From Flagellimonas_A sp039592695 (lineage in GTDB: Bacteria; Bacteroidota; Bacteroidia; Flavobacteriales; Flavobacteriaceae): a stretch of 64,000 bases of DNA. The stretch is taken from positions 620,001-684,000 of the forward strand of contig NZ_JBBUTK010000001.1 of the NCBI RefSeq assembly GCF_039592695.1. Direction: 5' to 3'. A program made the position numbers and the translations under genes. Under the pieces are notes generated by a model. That model made no database searches. It was not told where the DNA came from and saw only the letters and a program-made list of their open reading frames with translations. This document shows positions 8,606-16,969 of the stretch, in pieces. Each line of letters starts with the position of its first letter. Position 1 is the stretch's first letter.

Positions 8606-8634
8606 AGACTAGTCCATTTTTATATGCATAGTCT
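8606..8634. promoter_or_regulatory. Possible operator upstream of the HxlR gene
   Basis: AGACTA (8606-8611) and TAGTCT (8629-8634) form an inverted repeat with a 17-nt spacer. The left half lies in the 8-bp palindrome GACTAGTC (8607-8614). ACTA/TAGT half-sites recall those bound by HxlR/YodB-type regulators. The repeat lies directly before the HxlR start and within the divergent gap, so autoregulation is plausible. Confidence 0.4.
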
Positions 8635-8648
8635 AATTTTATAGACCA

Positions 8649-8990
8649 TTGAGTGCTAAAAGAAAAACTAAGGATTTTAACCCTAACGGATGCCCTGTGA
8701 CCCACTGCCTCAACAAAATTGGGGGCAAATGGAAACCCGTTATTCTCTTTTTGATTCGAAAGGATTGCAACCGATTTTCGATGTTGCAACGAGCAATACC
8801 CGATATTAGTAAACAGATGTTGGTGAACCAATTGCGGGAGTTGGAGGCCGATACCATTTTGGACAGGATTGTCTATGCGGAAGTACCACCCCGTGTGGAG
8901 TATAAAATTTCAGATTACGGCCAAACATTGTTTCCCGTCATCGACGTGATGCAGGATTGGGGCTTAAAAGATATGAGGAAAACGTGTTAG
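8649..8990 (+). CDS. HxlR-type winged-helix transcriptional regulator
   Basis: The 113-residue protein has the HxlR fold: an N-terminal GCPVTHCLNKIGGKWKPVIL helix region (about 16-35), then FSMLQRAIPDISKQMLVNQL (the recognition helix) and the wing region VEYKISDYGQTLFPV. The cysteine in the GCP motif is the position used for thiol or quinone sensing in some relatives such as YodB. The frame opens after a stop at 8634-8636 and has no ATG before codon 45, so the TTG at 8649 is the likely start. The target is unknown; the divergent secreted protein at 7728-8411 is the closest candidate. Confidence 0.85.
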   Translation: MSAKRKTKDFNPNGCPVTHCLNKIGGKWKPVILFLIRKDCNRFSMLQRAIPDISKQMLVNQLRELEADTILDRIVYAEVPPRVEYKISDYGQTLFPVIDVMQDWGLKDMRKTC

Positions 8991-9091
8991 TGCTTGTTAG
9001 GATTTAACTTTCAAGGGAAATTGCCCCCTTCTTGTCTCCGAGGAGTGAGTTCAGGAGCGAGAGGAAGACACAACTTTAGGGGTGTTTTTCA

Positions 9092-9156
9092 ATCCCTTCC
9101 GTCTTCCAATCCGCCAAGGCGATGGAATCCACCTTCCCTTGGACAAGGGAAGGAGC
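9092..9156 (+). repeat. Dispersed CTTCCGTC...CCTTCCC/GGGAAGG repeat, copy 1
   Basis: The copy begins ATCCCTTCCGTC and ends with a 10-bp inverted repeat, CCTTCCCTTG (9132-9141) and CAAGGGAAGG (9144-9153), then AGC. It lies between the convergent HxlR and thioesterase genes. Related copies are at 11637-11690, 27571-27626, 36023-36081 (inverted) and 36091-36143. Confidence 0.75.
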
Positions 9157-9164
9157 TAATAGCC

Positions 9165-9710
9165 TCAGTCTAAATTAAGTTTCACATTTTCACCTTCAAC
9201 ATATTCAAGATATTCATCCACTGAATACTTTTTCTTATCGTATTTGGAATCCCTTTTGTATACGGCCATTTTGCGTTCCACACTTCGAGCAAAGCGTCGC
9301 AATTCTTCTTTGTTGGTAATCAAGAGTCCAGGCACTTTGGCGTTTTTTCCATGGTCATCTTTGGCCACCATAGTAAAATAGGAAGAATTGCAATGTCTTG
9401 TTTTACCCGTGGTTACATTTTCGGCATCCACGCGTACCCCCACGACCATTGAGGTACGCCCCGTATAGTTAATACTGGCCCTCAGGGTAACCAATTCGCC
9501 CACCTCAATTGGATTCAGAAAATCCACCCGATTCACCGAAGCGGTCACACAATAGCTTTGGGAGTGTTTGCTGGCACAGGCAAAAGCAATTTGATCCATT
9601 AAGTTAAGAATGTGGCCACCGTGCACCTTGCCCCCAAAATTGGAGTGGGAGGGAAGCATCAATTCCGTTATGGATACTCTGGATTCTTTAGCTGTTTTGA
9701 ATTTTTTCAT
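9165..9710 (-). CDS. Acyl-CoA thioesterase, hotdog fold
   Basis: The protein belongs to the acyl-CoA thioesterase group that includes E. coli YciA. It would hydrolyse acyl-CoA thioesters; the chain-length preference cannot be read from the sequence. The key segment is SHSNFGGKVHGGHILNLMDQ, which carries the helix over the active site, followed by NRVDFLNPIEVGELV and TRHCNSSYFTMVA. The ATG at 9710 (MKKFKTAKES) is preferred over an upstream TTG. The basic C-terminal extension of about 45 residues after the hotdog domain is usual for this subgroup. It is convergent with the HxlR gene. Confidence 0.85.
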   Translation of the reverse strand: MKKFKTAKESRVSITELMLPSHSNFGGKVHGGHILNLMDQIAFACASKHSQSYCVTASVNRVDFLNPIEVGELVTLRASINYTGRTSMVVGVRVDAENVTTGKTRHCNSSYFTMVAKDDHGKNAKVPGLLITNKEELRRFARSVERKMAVYKRDSKYDKKKYSVDEYLEYVEGENVKLNLD

Positions 9711-9850
9711 ACTTTTCAATCTCTAACTTCCCTCTAGAAAGCATGTGCTGAGCGCAGCCGAAGTGAGGGGATTAAGGGGTGTGTAAAAAATTGCACAATT
9801 CTTATGAAAGTACTACACCTCCCTCGGTCCCTCCTTTTTAGGAGGGAAGT

Positions 9851-10216
9851 TTAATTCCGAAAATGGGGCGACTTTTCCTGTACGACATCAATGATAAAGT
9901 ACTTGGTGTCGCCCAGCCAGAAAAAGGTGGCATAACGTTCTTTGTAGGTGACTTTTACATACTGCCCCTGAAAATCCTTTAGTTTTTCAATCACTTCTTG
10001 TTCCGAATCCTGAACGGAGAATTGAAAAATCTGGGCTCCTGAAATGCCTTGACTGATTTCGCCTTCCCAAGTTTTCACCAAAACGCCTTTTCTACTGAAT
10101 TTTATCAATTCGCCTGAACGGTAGCCTTCGCTGAAGGGCACGTAATACACAAAGGCAAAATAGGCCGCTACGGCCAATAGAATGACAGAGATACCGATAA
10201 AAATGACTTTTCGCAT
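9851..10216 (-). CDS. Membrane-anchored conserved hypothetical protein
   Basis: This 121-residue protein has one N-terminal membrane helix (about residues 4-26) and a soluble domain with the conserved stretch FSEGYRSGELIKFSRKGVL then KTWEGEISQG. Flavobacterial homologues are often labelled '6-phosphogluconate dehydrogenase'. Nothing in the sequence supports that, and it has no dinucleotide fold. It starts on the base next to the rmuC stop codon, so it is probably translated from the rmuC message. Function unknown. Confidence 0.65.
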   Translation of the reverse strand: MRKVIFIGISVILLAVAAYFAFVYYVPFSEGYRSGELIKFSRKGVLVKTWEGEISQGISGAQIFQFSVQDSEQEVIEKLKDFQGQYVKVTYKERYATFFWLGDTKYFIIDVVQEKSPHFRN

Positions 10217-11593
10217 TTACAGCTTTAGTTTTGGTTGTTCATCTTCAATTTCAAGGTCTTTGCCATCGGTGTCCAGATCATCTTCAATGGCGCGTTTTAA
10301 AATTTTCTCTGGAATGGATTTTTTGGCCTTGGCCCCCATCTTTTTTAGCTTTTCAATACTGGTCACAATATTGCCACGGCCTTCGACCAATTTGTTCATG
10401 GCGCCTCGGTACTCAGTTTTGGCCTCATCCATCTTTTTACCCACTTTTGTGAGGTCGGTCACAAAGCCCTCAAATTTATCATAAAGTGCGCCAGCCTGAC
10501 GGGCAATTTCAATGGCGTTACGCTGTTGTTTTTCATTGCTCCACATGGTATCGATAGTTCGCAAAGTAGCCAAAAGCGTACTTGGAGTAACAATTACGAT
10601 GTTCTGTTCAAATGCCTTGTTGTACAATGAGTTATCTTCGTTGATAGCAATGGCAAAAGCGGGTTCGATGGGCACGAAGAGGAGTACAAAATCAGGGCTT
10701 TCCATTTCATACAGGTCCTCGTACTTTTTTGCGGAAAGTTGCTCCACGTGCTTTCTGAGGGAATTAATATGGTCTTTCAGAAACTTGGGCTTATCATCTT
10801 CCTCGGCATTGGTATACCGCTCGTAATCCGTTAGGGAAACTTTGGAATCCACAATCATCTTTTTCCCGTCGGGAAGATTGATAATGACATCAGGCATCAC
10901 ACGGCTGCCATCTTCACGCTGAAAGCTTTGCTGCACTGAATATTCACGGTCTTTTTCGAGTCCAGATTTTTCAAGCACCCGCTCCAATACCAGTTCACCC
11001 CAATTGCCCTGCATTTTGCTATCGCCTTTTAAGGCTTTGGTTAGATTTTCTGCCTCTTGGGTAATTTTGAGATTTTGCTCCTGTAAAAGTCGCAATTGCT
11101 CTTTGAGGGCAGCATTGATACCAAAACTCTGTTTTTGATTTTCTTCCACTTTCTTTTCAAAAAGCTGGATTTTTTCCTGTAACGGATTCAATATCTGTTT
11201 GATATTCTTTTGATTCTGCTCGGTGAACTTGGTGCTTTTTTCATCCAAGATTTTATTGGCGAGATTCTCGAATTCTTTGGTGAATTTTTCCTGTAGTTTT
11301 TCTACCTCTTCCTTTTGTTCCGAATTGATGCGCTGTAGGTTTTCCAAATCTGCACCTTGACGGACGATTTGATTGCCCAGTCGTTCCTTTTCGGACTGCA
11401 ACACTCTTTTCTCCTCATTCTCGGCCAGCAATTTTTCATTGAGGGAAGCAACAGTATTCTTGAGCTGGCTCTCCCGTTCGCCCCAAACACTTTCATCGGA
11501 TTTTGTACGCAATTTTTGGATGTAGATGCCCAAAAGAACACCAATTCCAACTGAAATCAATCCAATCAAAACATACATCAACTCTGTACTCAT
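10217..11593 (-). CDS. rmuC: RmuC-family DNA recombination protein
   Basis: RmuC proteins limit inversions at short inverted repeats and carry a nuclease-like core; their exact action is not settled. The 458-residue product has an N-terminal membrane helix (about 6-25), a long coiled coil (about 40-200) and the RmuC domain with QGNWGELVLERVLEKSGLE, MPDVIINLPDGKKMIVDSKV and FVLLFVPIEPAFAIAI. The Asp-x(n)-DSK signature resembles restriction-endonuclease-like folds. The acidic C-terminal tail is EDDLDTDGKDLEIEDE. It may be relevant that this genome region is full of short inverted repeats. Confidence 0.93.
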   Translation of the reverse strand: MSTELMYVLIGLISVGIGVLLGIYIQKLRTKSDESVWGERESQLKNTVASLNEKLLAENEEKRVLQSEKERLGNQIVRQGADLENLQRINSEQKEEVEKLQEKFTKEFENLANKILDEKSTKFTEQNQKNIKQILNPLQEKIQLFEKKVEENQKQSFGINAALKEQLRLLQEQNLKITQEAENLTKALKGDSKMQGNWGELVLERVLEKSGLEKDREYSVQQSFQREDGSRVMPDVIINLPDGKKMIVDSKVSLTDYERYTNAEEDDKPKFLKDHINSLRKHVEQLSAKKYEDLYEMESPDFVLLFVPIEPAFAIAINEDNSLYNKAFEQNIVIVTPSTLLATLRTIDTMWSNEKQQRNAIEIARQAGALYDKFEGFVTDLTKVGKKMDEAKTEYRGAMNKLVEGRGNIVTSIEKLKKMGAKAKKSIPEKILKRAIEDDLDTDGKDLEIEDEQPKLKL

Positions 11594-11636
11594 AGCATGT
11601 TATTCTTCGATAAAGATAAAAGGTTTTGAAATGACT

Positions 11637-11690
11637 ACCCCTTCCGTCTCGACAAAGTCGGGACACCTTCCCAAGCCAGGGGAAGGAGCC
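11637..11690 (+). repeat. Dispersed CTTCCGTC...CTTCCC/GGGAAGG repeat, copy 2
   Basis: The copy reads CCCCTTCCGTC, then a TCGAC..GTCG hairpin, then CACCTTCCC...GGGGAAGGAGCC. It fills the gap between the end of the btuD-like gene and the start of rmuC. Confidence 0.7.
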
Positions 11691-11694
11691 ATTC

Positions 11695-12462
11695 CTACTT
11701 ATTGATTTTAAAAGAACCCGTTTTCGCATCAAACTGTACCATTTCTTTGGGAAAAAGGGAATCAAAACAACCTTGCTCAATCAATTCACAGGGTTCCCCA
11801 AATGGATTTTGGTTTCCATCCAGAATCAAGATGTTGTCGCAAAGCTGAATGGCCAGATCTATTTCATGGGTTGTGAAGACAATGGTTTTTTGATGGTCAT
11901 GCGCCAATTGTTGCAGCAATTTCAAAATTTGCACTTTATGAAACAGATCGAGGTGGGTGGTCGGTTCATCCAACAAAATCAAAGGGGTGTCCTGGGCCAT
12001 GGCACGGGCAATGAGCACCCGTTGTAACTGTCCGTCACTGAGTTCGTAGCACTTTTTGTGTTGAAGCTCTTCCAGTTCAAAAAGACAAATACTTTCTTTG
12101 ATGATGGTTTGGTCTTGCTTGCTGAGCATGCCGATCCAATTGGTGTAGGGTTGTCTGCCCAAGGCCACCAATTCTTTGGCGGTAAGGTTTTTTGTGGCAA
12201 TCGGATCTGTCAAGACCACGCTTACACTTTTTGCTAATTCGGATGTGGTTATTGTATTTAAATCCTCCCCTTGGATTGAAATTTCCCCTGATAGTTTTGG
12301 CTGTAATTTGGCCAATGTTCTCAGCAGAGTGGACTTTCCAATTCCGTTGACCCCAACGATGGCACAGAGTTTCCCTTTGGGGAGTGCAAAACTGATGTTC
12401 TCGGCGATTACGGTATTACCGTAGCCTACCCCCAGATTTTTTATATGAAGTATTTTTTCCAT
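11695..12462 (-). CDS. btuD: ABC transporter ATPase, BtuD-like (vitamin B12 uptake)
   Basis: This is the ATP-hydrolysing subunit of a FecE/BtuD-type importer. The 255-residue protein has Walker A GVNGIGKST (37-45), the signature LSDGQLQR (141-148), Walker B LILLDEP (161-167) and the switch histidine in FTTHEIDLAI. It follows the permease gene with a single-base gap. Sequence alone cannot tell cobalamin from ferric siderophore as the substrate. The B12 assignment comes from the divergent riboswitch-controlled receptor next door. Confidence 0.85.
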   Translation of the reverse strand: MEKILHIKNLGVGYGNTVIAENISFALPKGKLCAIVGVNGIGKSTLLRTLAKLQPKLSGEISIQGEDLNTITTSELAKSVSVVLTDPIATKNLTAKELVALGRQPYTNWIGMLSKQDQTIIKESICLFELEELQHKKCYELSDGQLQRVLIARAMAQDTPLILLDEPTTHLDLFHKVQILKLLQQLAHDHQKTIVFTTHEIDLAIQLCDNILILDGNQNPFGEPCELIEQGCFDSLFPKEMVQFDAKTGSFKINK

Positions 12463-12463
12463 C

Positions 12464-13495
12464 CTAAAAAATCAATTTCCGTTTTCTGACCAACAGCCAA
12501 ATGACCACTGGCGCACCAACAATCGAGGTAATTGCATTAATGGGCAACACATTGGCCGAGCTGGGCAATTGGGCCAAGGTGTCGCATAATAACATCAAAA
12601 TTGCTCCATAGAGCAAAACGGCCGGCACTAAAATTCGATGTTCCGTAGTGTCAAAGATTTGTCTTGTCAGATGCGGAACGGCAAGCCCCACAAAGGCAAT
12701 CGGACCCGCAAATGCCGTAATGCCCCCAGCCAAAATCCCAGTGGCGATAATGATGAACAACCGAGATTTTTTTAAGGAAATACCCAAACTCTGTGCATAG
12801 TTCTCTCCAAGAAGATAGGCGTTCAGATTTTTGATGGAGGCCACTCCCAGCAATAATCCCAATAAAACTATTGTTGTTAAAACACCAATTTGTGTCCACG
12901 AAAGATTGCCTACACTGCCGAAGGACCAAAAGATAAAACGCTGTAAATGTTCGGCATCTGAGAAATAGGCCAAAACGCTGACCAAAGCTGCGGTAATGCT
13001 GCCAAACATCAATCCTATGATAAGGAGCGCCATGGTATCACGTACGCGGTTTGCCACGACCATGACCACCAAAAGCACCAAAAAACTGCCCAAACTGGCG
13101 GCAATCGCCAATGCGATATCATTTCCGAATCCGTAGATGGCCAATCCTGAGAACAGCGATGTGCCCATCAATAACAAAGCGGCACCCAAACTGGCCCCTG
13201 AACTGATGCCCAGTACAAAGGGTCCGGCCAATGGATTTCGAAACAGGGTCTGCATTAGAAGTCCACTAACGGCTAATCCACCGCCCACTAAAATAGCTGT
13301 GATGGCTTTTGGAATGCGGTAATCAGTGATGATGTATTGCCAAGATTCATTTTGTGCAGCACCGCCAAGTAGCGTTTTCACCACCTCGGTAAATGGAATG
13401 CTCACCGAACCCAGACTGATGTTCAGCAGAACGCTCAATAGCAGCGCCAAAAAAAGCAGAAGGAATGACAATCGATATGGCTTTGTTGAAATCAC
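12464..13495 (-). CDS. btuC: ABC transporter permease, BtuC/FecCD family
   Basis: The 343-residue inner-membrane protein has about ten hydrophobic helices and the FecCD pattern: RIPKAITAILVGGGLAVSGL, QTLFRNPLAGPFVLGISSGA, then GPIAFVGLAVPHLTR near the coupling region and a basic end. It starts with GTG at 13495, overlapping the stop of the upstream binding-protein gene in a GTGA, so translation is coupled. It forms the channel of the probable cobalamin importer with the ATPase downstream. Confidence 0.88.
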   Translation of the reverse strand: MISTKPYRLSFLLLFLALLLSVLLNISLGSVSIPFTEVVKTLLGGAAQNESWQYIITDYRIPKAITAILVGGGLAVSGLLMQTLFRNPLAGPFVLGISSGASLGAALLLMGTSLFSGLAIYGFGNDIALAIAASLGSFLVLLVVMVVANRVRDTMALLIIGLMFGSITAALVSVLAYFSDAEHLQRFIFWSFGSVGNLSWTQIGVLTTIVLLGLLLGVASIKNLNAYLLGENYAQSLGISLKKSRLFIIIATGILAGGITAFAGPIAFVGLAVPHLTRQIFDTTEHRILVPAVLLYGAILMLLCDTLAQLPSSANVLPINAITSIVGAPVVIWLLVRKRKLIF

Positions 13496-14652
13496 TTCTG
13501 CAAAGGTGTGAAAAAGTAGGGTTCGTGTTCGGGCAATACTTCAGGATGAAAAATATGCACCAAATCTTTCAATACCAAATCGGGACGCTGTGGTGCCAGC
13601 TCGTAGTACAATAACCCTCCGGTTTCACCCTTGGTGGCGGCAAACGTATACACTTTTTGATTTTGAAAGGCATCAAATTCAGTATAATGTGAACTGGCTT
13701 CCTGCATTTCAGAATAGGAGGTGAACTGCGAAGGTGATATCCAAAAATCTGCAGTACGGCCTTGCTCAAGAACGGACTCCAAGCTCAATGAAAGACTACC
13801 CGAACCTTCAGTTGATGCCCAGAGATAGTCGGTGTTAGCATCGGCCAAAAATTGACTGGCCCAGCTTTCCCCAGCGGGCAGGTACCATACATCTTTGTAC
13901 AGGGCACCACTCAGCACCGTGGGTCGTTCTGAAATTTCTGAAGCCAAATTTTTTATTTTTTGATAGGATTCCTCAATTTCATTAAAGATTCGGTCGGCTT
14001 CTTTTTCCTTCTCCAGTAGCGCACCAAAAAATTTGATCCATTCAGCCTTTCCAATGGGGCTTTGTTCCGTCCAATCCCCATTGTAAACAACAGGAATACG
14101 TGCTTTTGAAATGGTCTCGTACGCAGCATTTTGATTGTCAATGGAAAAACCAACGACAACATCAGGTTGTAAATTGATGACCACTTCGGTGTTCAGGCTT
14201 TCGTTGCTGCCCAATTCTCTAATTTTTCCTTCGGAAATCAAATGTCGGGCTGCTTTTGAAGACACATATTTTGTATCGGGAAAACCCACCAGTTTTTCCA
14301 AACCGTTCAAACTTTCCAATGCTGGAATGTGTGTGGTTGAAGTCACCACCAAATTTTCAACGGGAGTCGCAATAATGGCATCATACGCACCCTTTGGCAA
14401 GGTGATCATAGGCAGTTTTTCCCTCGGAATCAAAGCGTACTTGAATTCCTTTTCTGAACCTGGCCACGGGCTTTTGACTTTCAGTACTGAATAACTGCTT
14501 CCGGTTTCGATGGTGAACCCATTGGCATACTTGATTTTCGTAGGTTCTGTCTTTTCCTCTGGAAAAGGTTGGGGCACTTGCTCTTTTTTCTCTTTACAGG
14601 TAACAAAAAGAATTGCGAATAGTAATAATCGCCAAGTAGTGGATTTTATCAT
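13492..14652 (-). CDS. btuF: Substrate-binding lipoprotein of the B12-type ABC importer (BtuF-like)
   Basis: The 386-residue protein starts with a lipoprotein signal ending LFVTC (Cys19) and has the helical-backbone binding-protein fold: VENLVVTSTTHIPALESL, LVGFPDTKYVSSKAARHLI, NLQPDVVVGFSID and, near the end, QKVYTFAATKGETGG. It should bind the ligand in the periplasm and pass it to the permease. A TACTTTTG box (14664-14657 on this strand) ends only 4 bases before the ATG. No riboswitch was found on this strand, in contrast to the divergent receptor gene. The ligand is inferred from context. Confidence 0.82.
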   Translation of the reverse strand: MIKSTTWRLLLFAILFVTCKEKKEQVPQPFPEEKTEPTKIKYANGFTIETGSSYSVLKVKSPWPGSEKEFKYALIPREKLPMITLPKGAYDAIIATPVENLVVTSTTHIPALESLNGLEKLVGFPDTKYVSSKAARHLISEGKIRELGSNESLNTEVVINLQPDVVVGFSIDNQNAAYETISKARIPVVYNGDWTEQSPIGKAEWIKFFGALLEKEKEADRIFNEIEESYQKIKNLASEISERPTVLSGALYKDVWYLPAGESWASQFLADANTDYLWASTEGSGSLSLSLESVLEQGRTADFWISPSQFTSYSEMQEASSHYTEFDAFQNQKVYTFAATKGETGGLLYYELAPQRPDLVLKDLVHIFHPEVLPEHEPYFFTPLQK

Positions 14653-14696
14653 GGCCCAAAAGTAGCATATTCATCAAAATGGTTACATTCGTACCG

Positions 14697-14951
14697 AATA
14701 TTGGTTCCCGAAAGCTTTTGCTTCGGGATTAAAAGGGAATCCAGTGCGTAGAATGACGAGTGATAAATTCTAGCCATTCGTACTTCAACAAATCTGGAGC
14801 TGTTCCCGCAACTGTAAGTTTATGCCATCCCGATAGCTATCGGGAGTTTTGGCACCTCTTTCATAGAGGACTTCACTTTCTTCATAAGCCACTGTCCGCC
14901 TGAGGCGGATGGGAAGGCAAAGTAAAGTTGAACAAGCCAGGAGACCTGCCA
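14697..14951 (+). ncRNA. Cobalamin (B12) riboswitch
   Basis: The conserved core is easy to read. GGTTCC (14703-14708) comes first, then GGGATTAAAAGGGAAT (14725-14740), the P5 halves TCCA...TGGA with AAATC, and CCCGCAACTGTAA (14805-14817). GCCACTG (14888-14894) and GGGAAGGC follow, and last comes the B12 box AGCCAGGAGACCTGCC (14935-14950). It lies on the plus strand, 105 bp before the TonB receptor gene. Stems at 14971-14991 (AAACTTT/AAAGTTT) and 15000-15017 (TGAACC/GGTTCA) may form the expression platform. The peripheral arms are made of dispersed palindromes: CCCGAAAGC/GCTTCGGG at 14707-14727, CCCGATAGCTATCGGG at 14829-14844 and TCCGCC/GGCGGA at 14895-14909. Confidence 0.93.
14829..14844. 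repeat. CCCGATAGCTATCGGG palindrome, copy inside the riboswitch
   Basis: This perfect 16-bp palindrome also occurs at 48444-48459, with one mismatch at 30328-30343, and with a changed centre at 25771-25804. Here it forms the tip of a peripheral arm of the B12 riboswitch. Confidence 0.85.
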
Positions 14952-15055
14952 ATTTCAAACACATATTGTTAAACTTTCGGGATAAAAGTTTGCATGCGTT
15001 GAACCCAAAAAGGTTCATATCATCCGTATGGCTATTCCGAGCAACCTAGCTAAAA

Positions 15056-16933
15056 ATGAAAAACAGGTTACTTGGGCCATTGGCACTATTATTTTTATGT
15101 CATGGCCTATCCGCGCAACAGGCGCAAAATGATTCCATTCCCATTCAAGATTTGGATGAAGTAGTGGTCAGTGATTCACGCTTTGCATTGAAACGTGAAA
15201 ACTCAGGAAAAGCAGTGATAAAGATTTCTGCCGAAGAATTACAGCGCAATCAAGGTAGATCCGTGGCAGAAATCATCAACACCAAAAGTGGTATCGCTGT
15301 GAATGGCAGCCGTAGCCAAGCAGGTCAGAACATCTCGGTATTTGCCCGTGGCGGAAATAACCGACAAGTTTTGGTCATCATTGACGGTATTCAAGTCAGT
15401 GACCCATCCAACGTCAATGCAGAATTTGACTTGAGGCTGTTGAATCCATCCCAAATCGAGCGTATTGAAATTGTCAAGGGAGCAGCCAGTACGCTGTACG
15501 GTAATGCTGCAGCTACAGTGGTCATCAACATCACGACCAAAAAAGCTTCTCAGGACGGATTTTCTCTGGAAACCACTTCGATCATGGGCACCAACCAATC
15601 AAAGGAAAAGCAGGGATACAATGTTTCGGATTTCTCGAATACAGTCGCGCTATCAGGCAAATCAGGAAAACTATCGGTACTTGCCTCTGGCGGGCATCAA
15701 TTCACGGATGGCCTATCTGCTGCAGTCGGCGATGAGTCCGATGCGTTTTCGAGAATCAATGGAAACGTAAAAGTGGGCTACGCGTTCTCAACGAATCTTG
15801 AACTGTCAGCAACTGCTTTTTACGACAAATTGAACAATGATTTTGATAATGGTTTTCCTGTTGAGGATGCTAATTTTACCTCACGCAGCGAACAATCGCG
15901 ATTCGCGCTTTCTTCGATATATCGCTATGGCAAAGGAAGCCTGCATTTCAATGGTGCCTTTAATTCGGTGACCCGAAGTTTTCAAACGAATTTTCCGAAT
16001 GCGTTTGATTCAGAATCATGGATTCTTGACGTTTTCAACAAATACACGTTCAATGAAAAGCTGTATACCATAGTCGGTGTCAACGCCATTGAGCACAAAA
16101 CACTGTTTTCTGAAACTGAGGAAACTGCGACGACCATTGATCCCTACATTAATGGGGTATGGATTTCCGATTTCGGATTGAACCTTAACGCAGGCCTTCG
16201 CCTGAACAACCACAGCGAGTATGGCTCAAATTTGATTTATAATTTGAATCCGTCGTATCGGTTCAAATTGGGAGAAGGCTATTTGAAATTCTTTGGCTCG
16301 TACGCGACCTCATTCATTGCACCGAATCTTTCGCAATTGTTTGGTCCGTTTGGGCCAAATCCTGATTTGGAGCCCGAAGAGAACACCACTTTGGAAGGCG
16401 GAATCGAATATCGTCCCTCAGAAAAATTACGATTCAGTGCCGTCTATTTTGATAGGAAGGAAGAGAACCGTATTCAATTTGTGACCATCAATCCCGAAAC
16501 GTTTGAAAGCCAATATCAAAATATCGCTACCCCTACCAATTTCAATGGCTTGGAAGTGGAGTTGGAAGTAACACCTATTGAAAAGATGAGCTTTAATGCC
16601 AACTATACCTTTACAGATGCGGAAGAAGGTCTTGGACTACGAATTCCGAAGAACGTATTCAATGCAATAGTTGGATATGAATTCAATGAAAAGACGGATG
16701 CATCATTGTCCTATCAACACACTTCCGACAGGGAAGACACTGATTTTTCGACCTTTGAGACCGTCACTTTAGAAAGTTTTGGACTTTGGAATGCCTACTT
16801 AAGTCACCAACTCAATAAGCAGGTACGCTTTTTTGTGTCAATGGAGAATATCACCAACACAGCCTATTTCGAAATCTTAAATTTTACGACAAGGGGTAGG
16901 AATTTTAGATTAGGGCTACAATTGAGTTTATAA
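15056..16933 (+). CDS. btuB: TonB-dependent outer-membrane receptor, probable cobalamin receptor
   Basis: The 625-residue protein has a signal peptide (MKNRLLGPLALLFLCHGLSA), a TonB box near residues 34-38 (DEVVV), a plug domain with GGNNRQVLVIIDGIQVSD and IERIEIVKGAASTLYGNAA, and a 22-strand-type barrel ending in the aromatic/hydrophobic RNFRLGLQLSL. The size matches BtuB. It has no carboxypeptidase-like N-domain, unlike the other two receptors in the window. The B12 riboswitch directly upstream makes cobalamin or a corrinoid the likely substrate. Cargo would pass to the divergent ABC importer. A strong hairpin follows the stop. Confidence 0.92.
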   Translation: MKNRLLGPLALLFLCHGLSAQQAQNDSIPIQDLDEVVVSDSRFALKRENSGKAVIKISAEELQRNQGRSVAEIINTKSGIAVNGSRSQAGQNISVFARGGNNRQVLVIIDGIQVSDPSNVNAEFDLRLLNPSQIERIEIVKGAASTLYGNAAATVVINITTKKASQDGFSLETTSIMGTNQSKEKQGYNVSDFSNTVALSGKSGKLSVLASGGHQFTDGLSAAVGDESDAFSRINGNVKVGYAFSTNLELSATAFYDKLNNDFDNGFPVEDANFTSRSEQSRFALSSIYRYGKGSLHFNGAFNSVTRSFQTNFPNAFDSESWILDVFNKYTFNEKLYTIVGVNAIEHKTLFSETEETATTIDPYINGVWISDFGLNLNAGLRLNNHSEYGSNLIYNLNPSYRFKLGEGYLKFFGSYATSFIAPNLSQLFGPFGPNPDLEPEENTTLEGGIEYRPSEKLRFSAVYFDRKEENRIQFVTINPETFESQYQNIATPTNFNGLEVELEVTPIEKMSFNANYTFTDAEEGLGLRIPKNVFNAIVGYEFNEKTDASLSYQHTSDREDTDFSTFETVTLESFGLWNAYLSHQLNKQVRFFVSMENITNTAYFEILNFTTRGRNFRLGLQLSL

Positions 16934-16937
16934 AAAG

Positions 16938-16961
16938 AAAAGCGGCCCATGGCCGCTTTTT
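16938..16961. terminator. Bidirectional terminator between btuB and the S41 protease gene
   Basis: There is a perfect 10-bp stem, AAAAGCGGCC (16938-16947) and GGCCGCTTTT (16951-16960), with a 3-nt loop and A/T runs on both sides. It can stop both convergent transcripts. Confidence 0.9.
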
Positions 16962-16969
16962 ATCTGACT

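Noticed and set aside
9851..10216. 6-phosphogluconate dehydrogenase (label often given to relatives)
   Set aside because: At 121 residues with a membrane anchor and no dinucleotide-binding motif it cannot be this enzyme; gnd is at 3734-5146.
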